Source: Amaranthus tricolor
Lineage: Eukaryota; Streptophyta; Magnoliopsida; Caryophyllales; Amaranthaceae
Direction: 5' to 3'
DNA: 64,000 bases
Assembly: GCF_026212465.1 (NCBI RefSeq)
Contig: NC_080060.1
Span: 14,957,586-15,021,585 of the forward strand
How positions within the stretch are numbered: position 1 is the stretch's first letter; each line of letters begins with the position of its first letter. Below, in pieces: positions 13,900 through 26,214 of this stretch. The notes below the pieces were generated by a model that was not told the origin of the DNA, ran no database searches, and saw only the letters and a program-made list of their open reading frames with translations. Made by a program: the position numbers and the translations under genes.

Positions 13900-16800
13900 A
13901 ACTTGGATTGATTTCCACGAAACGTGGCACACAACATAATTTAGTATATGTTATTGTGTTGAAGTCGTTAGAATTGAAAATTATAGTCATATACTAGAAA
14001 TTTCGTGTTAATTTGAGATTTTAAGGGTTTTTAAGCGTTTTTGGCACTTTTGCCTATAAAGTAAGAATTCTTATTAATCATAAAACTGAATCCATATACA
14101 TGAGAGACAACCTCTATTTATAGGTTTCTAGCTAGCTAACGGATATAAACATCACGTGCTATACAATATGCCTCTTAAAATAAAAATTAAAAACCAAAAC
14201 ACTTAGCTTGGGCATTGATCAGCACTGATCAGTGACTAGCCCAGCTTGCGCTCGTATCCTAGTGAGCTGTGTGCACCACATTCATGGTTCTTGGGCTTTG
14301 ATGGCTTGGTCCATGTATGGAGATCACGTTTCCATGGTTGTTTGGCTCCAGGTATCCTTGGTTAAGGCTCAAACCACGCGGCAAGGTAGGCTGGTCAGCG
14401 GGTAGACTGTTGTCCTTAATTGCCATCTTATGTTGTTTCTCAGTTTGGTATTGTTAATTAGCTCAAACTTAGTTTAATTTGCACGAAACATGGCACAAAA
14501 AATTATTTGGTATATATTATTGTGTTGAAGTGGTTAGAATTGAAAATCATTGTCGTATGCTAGAAATTACGTGTTAAGTTGCAATTTTATTCGTTTATTA
14601 AGCGTTTTTGGCACATTTGCGCATAAAGTAGATTAAACCTAGTTTGATTTGAACGAAACTTGGCACACAACATTATTTGGTGTATCTTATTGTGTTGAAG
14701 TGGTTAGAATTGAAAATCATTATCGTATGCTAGAAATTACGTGTTAAGTTGCGATTTTATGCGTTTTTAAGCGTTTTTGGCACTTTTACGCATAAAGTAG
14801 CCCAAACTTTGTTTATTTTGCATGATACTTGGCACACAACATTATTTGGTGTATATTATTTTGTTGAAGTTGTTAGAATTCAAAATCATTGTCGTATGCT
14901 AGAAATTACGTGTTAAGTTGCAATTTTAAGGGTTTGTAAGCGTTTTTGGCACTGTTGCACATAAAGTGGCTCGAACTTGGTTTGATTTGCACGAAACTTG
15001 GCACACAACATGATTTGGTATATATTATTGTGTTGAAGTGGTTAGAATTGAAAATCATAGTTATATGCTAGAAATTACGAGTTATGTTGCGATTTTATGC
15101 GTTTTTAAGCGTTTTTGGAACTTTTGCGCATAAAGTAGCTCAAACTTGGTTTTTTTTTGTACGAAACTTGTCACACAACACTATTATTAGGTTGAAGTGG
15201 TGAGAATTGAAAGTTATAGGCATATACTAAAAATTACGTGTTAAGTTGCGATTTAAGGGCTTTTAAGCGTTTTTAGCACTTGCGTATAAAGTAAGAAATC
15301 TTATTAATCACAAAACTGAATCCATATACATGAGAGACAACCTCTATTTATAGGTTTCTAGCTAGCGAACGGCTCTATACATCATGGCTATACAATATGC
15401 CTCTTTAAACAAAAATTTAAAACTAAAACACTTAGCTTGGGCACTGATCAGTTACCAGCCCACCTTGCGCTCGTATCCTAGTGAGCTGTGTGCACCACAT
15501 TCATGGTTCTGCGGCTTTGATGGCTTGGTCCATATATGGAGATCAGGTTTCCATGGTTATTTGGCTCTAGGTATGCTTGGTTAAGGCTCAAACCACGCGG
15601 CAAGGTAGGCTGGTCAGCGGGTAGGCTGCTGTCCTTAACTGCCCTCTTTTGTTGTTTCTTGGTTTGGTATTGTTAATTAGCTCAAACTTGGTTTGATTTT
15701 CACGAAACAAGGCACATAAAATTATTTGGTATATATTATTGTGTTGAGGTGGTTAGAATTGAAAATCATTGTCGTATGTTAGAAATTACGTGTTAAGTTG
15801 CGATTTTATGCGTTTATTAAGCGTTTTTGGCACTTTTGCGCATAAAGTAGCTTAAACTTGGTTTTTTTGGCACGAAACATGGCACACAATACTATTTGGT
15901 ATATATTACTGTGTTGAAGTGGTTAGATTTGAAAATTATAGTCATATACTAGAAATTACATGTTAACTAATGATTTTAATCGTTTTTGGCACTTTTGCGT
16001 GTAAAATAAGAATTCTTATTAATCACAAAACTTAATCCATATACATGAGAGACAACCTCTATTTATAGGTTTCTAGCTAGCTAACGGCTATAAACATCAC
16101 GTGCTATAAAATATGCCTCTTAAAACAAAAATTAAAAACCAAAACACTTAGCTTGGGCACTGATCAACACTGATCAGTGACTGGCCCACCTTGCGCTCGT
16201 ATCCTAGTGAGCTGTATGCACCACATTCATGGTTCTTGGGCATTGATGGCTTGGTCCAAGTATGGAGATCAAGTTTCGATGGTTGTTTAGCTCCAGGTAT
16301 CCTTGCTTAAGGCTCAAACCACACAGCAAGGTAGGCTGGTCAGCGGGTAGGCTATTGTCCTTAACTGCCGTCTTTTGTTGTTTCTTGGTTTGGTATTGTT
16401 AATTAGCTCAAACTTGGTTTGATTTGCACGAAACATGGCACACAAAATTATTTGGTATATATTATTGTGTTGAATTGGTTAGAATTGAAAATCATTGTTG
16501 TATGCTAGAAATTACGTGTTAAGTTGCGATTTTATGCGTTTATTAAGCGTTTTTGGCACTTTTGCTCATAAAGTAGCTTAAAATAGGCTGTTTTTGCACG
16601 AAACTTGGCATACAACACTATTTGGTATATATTATTGTTTTGAAGTGGTTAGAACTGAAAATTATAGTCATATACTAGAAATTACGTGTTAAGTTGCGAT
16701 TTTAAGGGTTTTTAAGCGTTTTTGGCACTTTTGCGTATAAAGTAAAAATTCTTATTAATCACAAAACTGAATCCATATACATGAGACAACCTATATCTAT

Positions 16801-19800
16801 AGGTTTCTAGCTAGCTAACGGCTATAAACATCACGTGCTATACAATATGCCTCTTAAAACAAAAATTAAAAACCGAAACACTTAGCTTGGGCATTGATCA
16901 GCACTAATCAGTGACTGGCCCACCTTTCGCTCGTATCCTAGTGAGCTGTGTGCACCACATTCATGGTTCTTGGGCTTTAATGGCTTGGTCCATGTATGGA
17001 GATCACGTTTCCATGGTTGTTTGGCTCCAGGTATCCTTGGTTAAGTCTTAAACCACGCGGCAAGGTACGCTGGTCAGCGGGTAGGCTGCTGTCCTTAATT
17101 GCCCTCTTTTGTTGTTTCTTGGTTTGGTATTGTTAATTAGCTCAAACTTGGTTTGATTTGCACGAAACATGGCACACAAAATTATTTAGTATATGTTATT
17201 GTGTTGAAGTGGTTAGAAGTGAAAATTATTGTCGTATCCTAGAAATTACGTGTTAAGTTGTGATTTTAAGGGTTTTAAGTGTTTTAGGCACTTTTGCGCA
17301 TAAAGTAGCTCAAACTTGGTTTGTTTTCCAAGAAACTTGGCACACAACACTATTTGCTATATATTATTGAGTTTAAATGGTTAGAATTGAAAATCTTAGT
17401 CATATGCTACAAATTACATGTTAAGTTGCGATTTTAAGAGTTTTTAAGCATTTTTTGCACTTTTGTGCATAAAGTTGCTCAAACTTGGATTGATTTCCAC
17501 GAAACTTGGCACACAACATTATTTGGTATATATTATTGTGTTTAAGTGGTTAGAATTGAAAATCATTGTCGTATGCTAGAAATTACGTGTTACGTTGCGA
17601 TTTTATGCGTTTATTAAGCGTTTTTGGCACTTTTTCGCATAAAGTAGCTCAAACTTGGTTTGATTTGCATGAAACTTGGCACACAACATAATTTAGTATA
17701 TGTTATTGTGTTGAAGTGGTTAGAATTGAAAATTATAGTCATATACTAGAAATTACGTGTTAAGTTGCGATTTTAAGGGTTTTTAAGCGTTTTAGGCACT
17801 TTTGCGTATAAAGTAAGAATTCTTATTAATCAAAAAACTGAATCCATATACATGAGAGACAACCTCTATTTATAGATTTCAGGCTAGCTGACGGATATAA
17901 ACATCACGTGCTATACAATATGCCTCTTAAAATAAAAATTAAAAATGAAAACACTTAGCTTGGGCATTGATCAGCACTGATCAGTGACTGGCCCACATTG
18001 CGCTCGTATCCTAGTGAGCTGTGTGCACCACATTCATGGTTCTTGGGTTTTGATGGCTTGGTCCATGTGTGGAGATCACGTTTCCAAGGTTGTTTGGCTC
18101 CAGATATCCTTGGCTAAGGCTCAATCCACGCGGCAAGGTAGGCTGGTCAGCGGGTAGACTGCTGTCTTTAATTGCCATCTTATGTTGTTTTTTGGTTTGG
18201 TATCGATAATTAGCTCAAACTTGGTTTGATTTGCACGAAACATGGCACAAAACATTATTTTGTATATATTATTGTGTTGAAGTGGTTAGAATCGAAAATC
18301 ATTGTCGTATGCTAGAAATTACGTGTTAAGTTGCAATTTTATGCGTTTATTAAGCGTTTTTGGCACTTTTGCGCATAAAGTAGATTAAACCTAATTTGAT
18401 TTGCACGAAACTTGGCACACAACATTCTTTGGTATATCTTATTGTGTCGAAGTGGTTAGAATTGAAAATCATTATCGTATACTAGAAATTACGTGTTAAG
18501 TTGCGATTTTATGCGTTTTTAAGCGTTTTTTGCACTTTTACGCATAAAGTAGCCCAAACTTGGTTTATTTTGCACGAAACTTGGCACACAAAATTATTTG
18601 TTATATATTATTTTGTTGAAGTTGTTAGAATTCAAAATCATTGTCGTATGCTAGAAATTACGTGTTAAGTTGCAATTTTAAGGGTTTTTAATCGTTTTTA
18701 GCACTGTTGCGCATAAAGTGGCTCAAACTTGGTTTGTTTTGCACGAAACTTGGCACACAACACTATTTGGTATATGTTATTGTATTGAATTGTTTAGAAC
18801 TGAATATCATAGTCATATGCTAGAAATTACGAGTTATGTTGCGATTTTATGCGTTTATTAAGCGTTTTTGAAACTTTTGCGCATAAAGTAGCTCGAACTT
18901 GTTTTGATTTGCACGAAACTTGGCACACAACATTATTTGGTATATATTATTCTGTTGAAGTGGTTAGAATTGAAAGTTATAGTCATATACTAGAAATTAC
19001 GTGTTAAGTTGCGATTTTAAGGGCTTTTAAGCGTTTTTAGCAGTTGCGTATAAAGTAAGAAATCTTATTAATCACAAAACTGAATCCATATACATGAGAG
19101 ACAACCTCTATTTATAGGTTTCTAGCTAGCGAACGGCTATATACATCATGGCTATACAATATGTCTCTTTAAATAAAAATTAAAAACTAAAACACTTAGC
19201 TTCGGCACTGATCAGTACTGATCAGTTACTGGCCCACCTTGCGCTTGTATCCTAGTGAGCTGTGTGCACCACATTTATGGTTCTGCGGCTTTGATGGCTT
19301 GGTCTATATATAGAGATCACGTTTCCATGGTTCTTTGGCTCCAGGTATGCTTGATTAAGGCTCAAACCACGCGGCAACGTAGGTTGGTTAGCGGGTAGGC
19401 TGTTGTCCTTAACTGCCCTCTTTTGTTGTTTCTTGGTTTGGTATTGTTAATTAGCTCAAACTTAGTTTGATTTTCACGAAACAAGGCACATAAAATTATT
19501 TGGTATATATTATTGTGTTGGGGTGGTTAGAATTGAAAATCATTGTCATATGCTAGAAATTACGTGTTAAGTTGCGATTTTATGCGTTTATTAAGCGTTT
19601 TTGGCACTTTTGCGCATAAAGTAGCTAAAACTTGGTTTGATTTGCGCGAAACATGGCACACAACATTATTTTGTATATGTTATTGTGTTGAAGTGGTTAG
19701 AATTGAAAATCATAGTCATATACCAGAAATTACGTGTTAAGTTGCGATTTATGCTTTTTTAAGCGTTTTTGGCACTTTTGCGCATAAAGTAGCTCAAACT

Positions 19801-21100
19801 TTGTTTTTTTGGCACGAAACTTGGCACACAATACTATTTGGTATATATTACTGTGTTGAAGTGGTTAGAATTGAAAATTATAGTCATATACTAGAAATTA
19901 CGTGTTAAGTTATGATTTTAATCGTTTTTGGCACTTTTGCGTGTAAAGTAAGAATTCTTATTAATCACAAAACTTAATCCATATACATGAGAGACAACCT
20001 CTATTTATAGGTTTCTAGCTAGCTAACGGCTATAAACATCACGTGCTATACAATATGCCTCTTAAAACAAAAATTAAAAACCAAAATACTTAGCTTGGGC
20101 ACTGAACAACACTGATCAGTGACTGGCCCACCTTGCGCTCATATCCTTGTGAGCTGTATGCACCACATTCATGGTTCTTGGGCATTGATGGCTTGGTCCA
20201 GGTATGGAGATCAAGTTTCCATGATTGTTTAGCTCCATGTTTCCTTGGTTAACGCTCAAACCACACAGCAAGGTAGGCTAGTCAGCGGGTAGGCTGTTGT
20301 CCTTAACTGCCGTCTTTTGTTGTTTCTTGGTTTGGTATTGTTAATTAGCTCAAACTTGGTTTGATTTGCACAAAACATGGCACACAAAATTATTTGGTAT
20401 ATATTATTGTGTTGAATTGGTTAGAATTGAAAATCATTGTTGTATGCTAGAAATTACGTGTTAAGTTGCGATTTTATGCGTTTATTTAGAGTTTTTGGCA
20501 CTTTTGCGCATAAAGTAGCTTAAACTAGGTTTTTTTTGCACGAAACTTGGCATACAACACTATTTGATATATATTATTGTTTTGAAGTGGTTAGAACTGA
20601 AAATTATAGTCATATACTAGAAATTACGTGTTAAGTTGCGATTTTAAGGGTTTTTAAGCGTTTTTGGCACATTTGCGTATAAAGTAAAAATTCTTATTAA
20701 TCACAAAACTGAATCCATATACATGAGAGACATTCTATATCTATAGGTTTCTAGCTAGCTAACGGCTATAAACATCACGTGCTATACAATATGCCTCTTA
20801 AAACAAAATTAAAAACTAAAACACTTAGCTTGGGCATAGACCAGCACTAATCAGTGACTGGCCCATCTTTCGCTCGTATCCTAGTGAGCTGTGTGCACCA
20901 CATTCATGGTTCTTGGGCTTTAATGGCTTGGTTCTTGTATGGAGATCACGTTTCCATGGTTTTTTGGCTCCAGGTATCCTTGGTTAAGTCCCAAACCACG
21001 CGGCAAGGTAGGCTGGTCAGCGGGTAGGCTGCTGTCCTTAACTGCCCTCTTTTGTTGTTTCTTGGTTTGGTATTGTTAATTAGCTCAAACTTGGTTTGAT
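13900..21100. repeat. Larger higher-order duplication (about 3.75-3.95 kb period)
   Basis: Variant blocks recur in the same order. The block at 14064 pairs with 17816, 15294 (shared GCGAACGGCT variant) with 19058, 16009 (shared ACTTAATCC variant) with 19951, and 16745 (shared TATATCTATAGG variant) with 20687. The offsets run from about 3,752 to 3,942 bp. The boundaries are approximate. Confidence 0.7.
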
Positions 21101-21314
21101 TTGCACGAAACATGGCAAACAACATTATTTGGTATATATTATTATGTTGAAGTGGTTAGAATTGAAAATCATTGTCGCATGCTAGAAATTACGTGTTAAA
21201 TTTCAATTTTATGGGTTTATTAAGCGTTTTTGACATTTTTGCGCATAAAGTAGCTCAAATTTGGTTTTATTTGCACGAAACTTGGCACACAATATTATTT
21301 GGTATATATTATTG

Positions 21315-23800
21315 TGTTGAAGTGGTTAGAATTGAGAATCATTGTCGTATGCTAGAAATTACGTGTGAAGTTGCGATTTTACGCTTTTTTAAGCGTTTTT
21401 GGCACTTTTGCATATAAAGTAGCTCAAACTTGGTTTGTATTGCTCGAAACATGGCACACAACATTATTTGGTATAAATTATTTTGTTGAAGTGGTTAGAA
21501 TTGAAAATCATTGTCGTATGCTAGAAATTACGTGTTAAGTTGTGATTTTATGCGTTTATTAAGCGTTTTTGGCACTTTTGCGCATAAAGTAGCTCAAACT
21601 TGGTTTGATTTGCACGAAACATGGCACACAAGATTATTTGGTATATATTATTGTGTTGAAGTGGTCAGAATTGAAAATCATGGTCATATGCTAGAAATTA
21701 CGTGTTAAGTTGCGATTTTATGCGTTTTTAAGCGTTTTTGGCACTTTTGCACATAAAGTAGCTCAAACTTGGTTTTTTTTTGCATGAAACTTGGCACACA
21801 AAACTATTTGGTATATATTATTCTGTTGAAGTGGTGAGAATTGAAAATTATAGTCATATACTAGAAATTACGTGTTAAGTTGCGATTTTAAGGGTTTTTA
21901 AGCGTTTTTGGCACTTTTGCGTATAAAGTAAGAATTCTTATTAATCACAAAACTGAATGCATATACATGAGAGACAACCTCTATTTATACGTTTCTAGCT
22001 AGCTAACGGATATAAAATCACGTGCTATACAATATGCCTCTTAAAACAAAAATTAAAAACCAAAACACTTAGCTTGGGCACTGATCAGCACTGATCAGTG
22101 ACTGGCCCACCTTGCGCCCGTATCCTAGTGAGCTGTGTGCACCACATTCATGGTTCTTGGACTTTGATGGCTTGGTCCATGTATGGAGATCACGTTTCCA
22201 TGGTTGTTTGGTTCCAGGTATCCTTGGTTAAGGCTCAAACCACGCGGCAAGGTAGGCTGGTCAGCGGGTAGGCTGCTGTCCTTAGCTGCACTCTTTTGTT
22301 GTTTCTTGGTTTGATATTGTTAATTAGCTCAAACTTGGTTTGAGTTGAAAGAAACATGGCACACAACATTATTTGGTATATATTATTGTGTTGAAGTGGT
22401 TAGAATTGAAAATCATTGTCGTATGCTAGAAATGACGTGTTAAGTTGCGATTTTATGCGTTTATTAAGCGTTTTTGGCACTTTTGCGCATAAAGTATCTC
22501 AAACTTTGTTTTTTTCGCACGAAACTTGGCACACAACACTATTTGGTATATATTATTGTGTTGAAGTGGTTAGAATTGAGAATCATTGTCGTATGCTAGA
22601 AATTACGTGTGAAGTTGCGATTTTACGCTTTTTTAAGCGTTTTTGGCACTTTTGCATATAAAGTAGCTCAAACTTGGTTTGTATTGCTCGAAACATGGCA
22701 CACAACATTATTTGGTATAAATTATTTTGTTGAAGTGGTTAGAATTGAAAATCATTGTCGTATGCTAGAAATTACGTGTTAAGTTGTGATATTATGCGTT
22801 TATTAAGCGTTTTTGGCACTTTTGCGCATAAAGTAGCTCAAACTTGGTTTGATTTGCACGAAACATGGCACACAAGATTATTTGGTATATATTATTGTGT
22901 TGAAGTGGTCAGAATTGAAAATCATGGTCATATGCTAGAAATTACGTGTTAAGTTGCGATTTTATGCGTTTTTAAGCGTTTTTGGCACTTTTGCACATAA
23001 AGTAGCTCAAACTTGGTTTTTTTTGCATGAAACTTGGCACACAAAACTATTTGGTATATATTATTCTGTTGAAGTGGTGAGAATTGAAAATTATAGTCAT
23101 ATACTAGAAATTACGTGTTAAGTTGCGATTTTAAGGGTTTTTAAGCGTTTTTGGCACTTTTGCGTATAAAGTAAGAATTCTTATTAATCACAAAACTGAA
23201 TGCATATACATGAGAGACAACCTCTATTTATACGTTTCTAGCTAGCTAACGGATATAAAATCACGTGCTATACAATATGCCTCTTAAAACAAAAATTAAA
23301 AACCAAAACACTTAGCTTGGGCACTGATCAGCACTGATCAGTGACTGGCCCACCTTACGCCCGTATCCTAGTGAGCTGTGTGCACCACATTCATGGTTCT
23401 TGGACTTTGATGGCTTGGTCCATGTATGGAGATCACGTTTCCATGGTTGTTTGGTTCCAGGTATCCTTGGTTAAGGCTCAAACCACGCGGCAAGGTAGGC
23501 TGGTCAGCGGGTAGGCTGCTGTCCTTAGCTGCACTCTTTTGTTGTTTCTTGGTTTGATATTGTTAATTAGCTCAAACTTGGTTTGAGTTGAAAGAAACAT
23601 GGCACACAACATTATTTGGTATATATTATTGTGTTGAAGTGGTTAGAATTGAAAATCATTGTCGTATGCTAGAAATGACGTGTTAAGTTGCGATTTTATG
23701 CGTTTATTAAGCGTTTTTGGCACTTTTGCGCATAAAGTATCTCAAACTTTGTTTTTTTCGCACGAAACTTGGCACACAACACTATTTGGTATATATTATT
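21315..23800. repeat. Tandem duplication with ~1,243-bp period
   Basis: The stretch starting near 21315 repeats almost exactly from about 22558, including its block (21931 and 23174) and rare variants such as GAATGCATATACATG and GTTTGAGTTGAAAG. Two near-identical copies point to a recent event. Confidence 0.8.
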
Positions 23801-25432
23801 GTGTTGAAGTGGTTAGAATTGAAAATTATAGTCATATACTAGAAATTACGTGTTAAGTTGCGACTTTATGGGTTTTTAAGCGTTTTTGGCACTTTTGCGT
23901 ATAAAGTAAAAATTCTTATTAATCACAAAACGGAATCCATATACATGAGAGACAACCTCTATTTATAGGTTTCTAGCTTACTAATGGCTATAAACATCAC
24001 CTACTATACAATATGCCTCTTAAAACAAAAATTAAAAACCAAAACACTTAGCTTGGGAGTTGATCAGCACTTATCAGTGACTGGCCCACCTTTCGCTCGT
24101 ATCCTTGTGAGTTGTGTGCACCTTCTTTATGGTTCTTGGGCTTTGATGGCTTGGTCCATGTATGGAGATCAAGTTTCCATGGTTGTTTGGCTCCAGGAAT
24201 CCTTGGTTAAGGCTCAAACCATGCGGCAAGTTAGGCTGGTCAGCGGGTAGGCTGCTGTCCTTAACTGCCCTCTTTTGTTGTTGATTGGTTTGGTATTGAT
24301 AATTAGCTCAAACTTGGTTTGATTTTCACGAAACATGGCACACCACATTGTTTGGTATATATTATTGTGTTGAAGTGGTTAGAATTGAAAATCATTGTCG
24401 CATGCTAGAAATTACGTGTTAAGTTGCAATTTTATGCGTTTATTAAGCGTTTTTGGCACTTTTACGCATAAAGTAGCTCAAACTTGGTTTGATTTGCACG
24501 AAACTTGGCACACAACATTATTTGGTATATATTATTGTGTTTAAGTGGTTAGAATAGAAAATCATTGTCGTATGCTAGAACTTACGTGTTAAGTTGCGAT
24601 TTTATGCGTTTTTAAGCGTTTTTGGCACTTTTGCGCATAAAGTAGCTCAAACTTGGTTTGTTTTGCATTAAACTTTACACACAACATTATTTGGTATATA
24701 TTATTGTGTTGAAGTGGTTAGAATTAAAAATAATAGTCCTATGTTAGAAATTACGTGTTAAGTTGCGATTTTATGCGATTTTAATCGTTTTTGGCACTTT
24801 TGCGCATAAATTAGCTCAAGCTTGGTTTGTTTTGCACGAAACTTAGCAAACAACATTATTTGGTATATATTATTGTGTTGAAGTGGTTAGAATTGAAAAT
24901 CATTGTTGTATGCTAGAAATTACGTGTTAAGTTGCAATTTTAAGGGTTTTTAAGTTTTTTTGGCACTTTTGCGCATAAAGTAGCTCAAACTTGGTTTGTT
25001 TTGCACGACACTTGGCACAGAACACTATTTGGTATGTATCATTGTGTTGAAGTGGTTAGAATTGAAAATCATAGTCATATGCTAGAAATTACGTTTTAAG
25101 TTGCGATTTTAATGGTTTTTAAGCGTTTTTGGCACTTTTGCGCATAAAGTAGCTCAAACTTGGTTTGTTTTGCACGAAACTTGGCACACAACACTAATTA
25201 GTATATATTATTGTTTTGATGTAGTTAGTATTGAAAATCATAGTCATATGCTAGAAATTACGTATTAAGTGGCGATTTTATGCGTTTTTAAGAGTTTTTG
25301 GCACTAACATCTATTTTCTCTTAGTGCTTTCAACAACCTTCTAGTTTCGTTGATTACGGCTATTACACGCTGAAGTACATGGACAATATTATAAAATCCG
25401 TGAAGGATTTTGGAGTAGAAAATATAGATGCC

Positions 25433-25512
25433 GTAAGTATTTGTTACATTCTTAAATTATTATTGGTAAAATCTAATGTTTATTAATCTTTTAATTTTAT
25501 ACTATATTATAG
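25433..25512 (+). other. Intron 10 of the TNPA-like/Ulp1 gene
   Basis: GTAAGT donor and TTATAG acceptor, phase 0. It separates the exon bearing the mutated catalytic site from the last exon. Confidence 0.75.
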
Positions 25513-25649
25513 GTTTTATACGACAATCCGAAGGAAACACGCCCTCTGAGAAGTGGAGAGATGCGCGAATTAAAAGACAAGATTGCCGCGTATCTTGTTA
25601 ATGTTTGTCCTTGATAATTTGTAATTAGTATAGATTTTTTAGGACTTTA

Positions 25650-25800
<151 letters not shown>

Positions 25801-25959
25801 ATTATATATACGATCGAGAGTTTATTATTACAAAGAGATTATTGGTGATTATTTGTGATTATCATTGGATTATTATTGGATTAATCATTGTTATTACATT
25901 GTACATTATTATTGGATTATTATTAGAATAAAACGAAAAAAGAATAAAAAAATACCAAG

Positions 25960-26214
25960 TATTGGCTGCGATCAACACAAAACCGCAGCAAATAAGGAGG
26001 AGTATTTGCTACGGTTTTGGGGCCGACCGCAGCAAATACTCCTCCTTATTTGCTGCGGTTTTGTGTTGACCGCAGCAAATAATGCCTTTTTTGCTGCGGT
26101 TTTCAGCCGCAGCATTTAAAATAGGCCATTTGCTGCTATCACTATTGCTTCGGGCCAAAACCGCAGCAAATAATGACCAAAAAACCGCAGCAAATGAGGT
26201 TTTTTCCACTAGTG
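25960..26214. repeat. 3' subterminal repeats and TIR of the CACTA element
   Basis: TTGCTGCGGTTTT and inverse CCGCAGCAAAT motifs are densely packed from about 25965 to 26196, then TTTTTTCCACTAGTG ends at 26214. They mirror the 5' end. Frames translating across them are not genes. Confidence 0.9.

Larger units (their letters stand above)
11146..24305 (-). repeat. Fourteen copies of a 350-400-bp LTR-like block set into satellite monomers
   Basis: The blocks begin near 11146, 11839, 12532, 14064, 15294, 16009, 16745, 17816, 19058, 19951, 20687, 21931, 23174 and 23909. Each begins AGAATTCTTATTAATCA and ends GGTATTGTTAATTA. In every copy the monomer is broken at the same point, between ATAAAGTA and GCTCAAAC. 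On the minus strand the block has a CTATAAATAGAGG promoter-like box and an AATAAG signal downstream, the layout of a small LTR. The first three copies are 347 bp and lack about 45 bp present in most others (397 bp in the fourth). The plus-strand frames in these blocks are not credible genes. Confidence 0.8.
10750..25324 (+). repeat. Giant satellite-filled intron 9 of the CACTA gene (14,575 bp)
   Basis: The intron opens with GTACAC after AAG and closes with TTTTCTCTTAG before the exon encoding CFQQPSS. Nearly all of it is a ~168-bp monomer containing GGCACTTTTGCGCATAAAG, TAGCTCAAACTTGGTTTG, TTGGTATATATTATTGTG and TAGAAATTACGTGTTAAG. Monomers start within about 20 bp of the donor and run to within about 25 bp of the acceptor. 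Length arithmetic suggests roughly 55-60 monomers besides the inserted blocks; I have not counted them individually. Short frames beginning MSYARN recur because they are the same monomer read repeatedly; they are not genes. Confidence 0.9.

Noticed and set aside
13476..23856. Recurring short plus-strand frames beginning MSYARN
   Set aside because: They recur with the satellite monomer and lie wholly inside intron 9. They have the same weak composition each time and no domain.
10750..25324. CRISPR array
   Set aside because: The repeat unit is about 168 bp with no unique spacers, and the context is a plant transposon intron.
10750..25324. Centromeric satellite
   Set aside because: The period is in the usual range, but the array is confined between splice sites of a transposon gene with intact transposon ends outside it.
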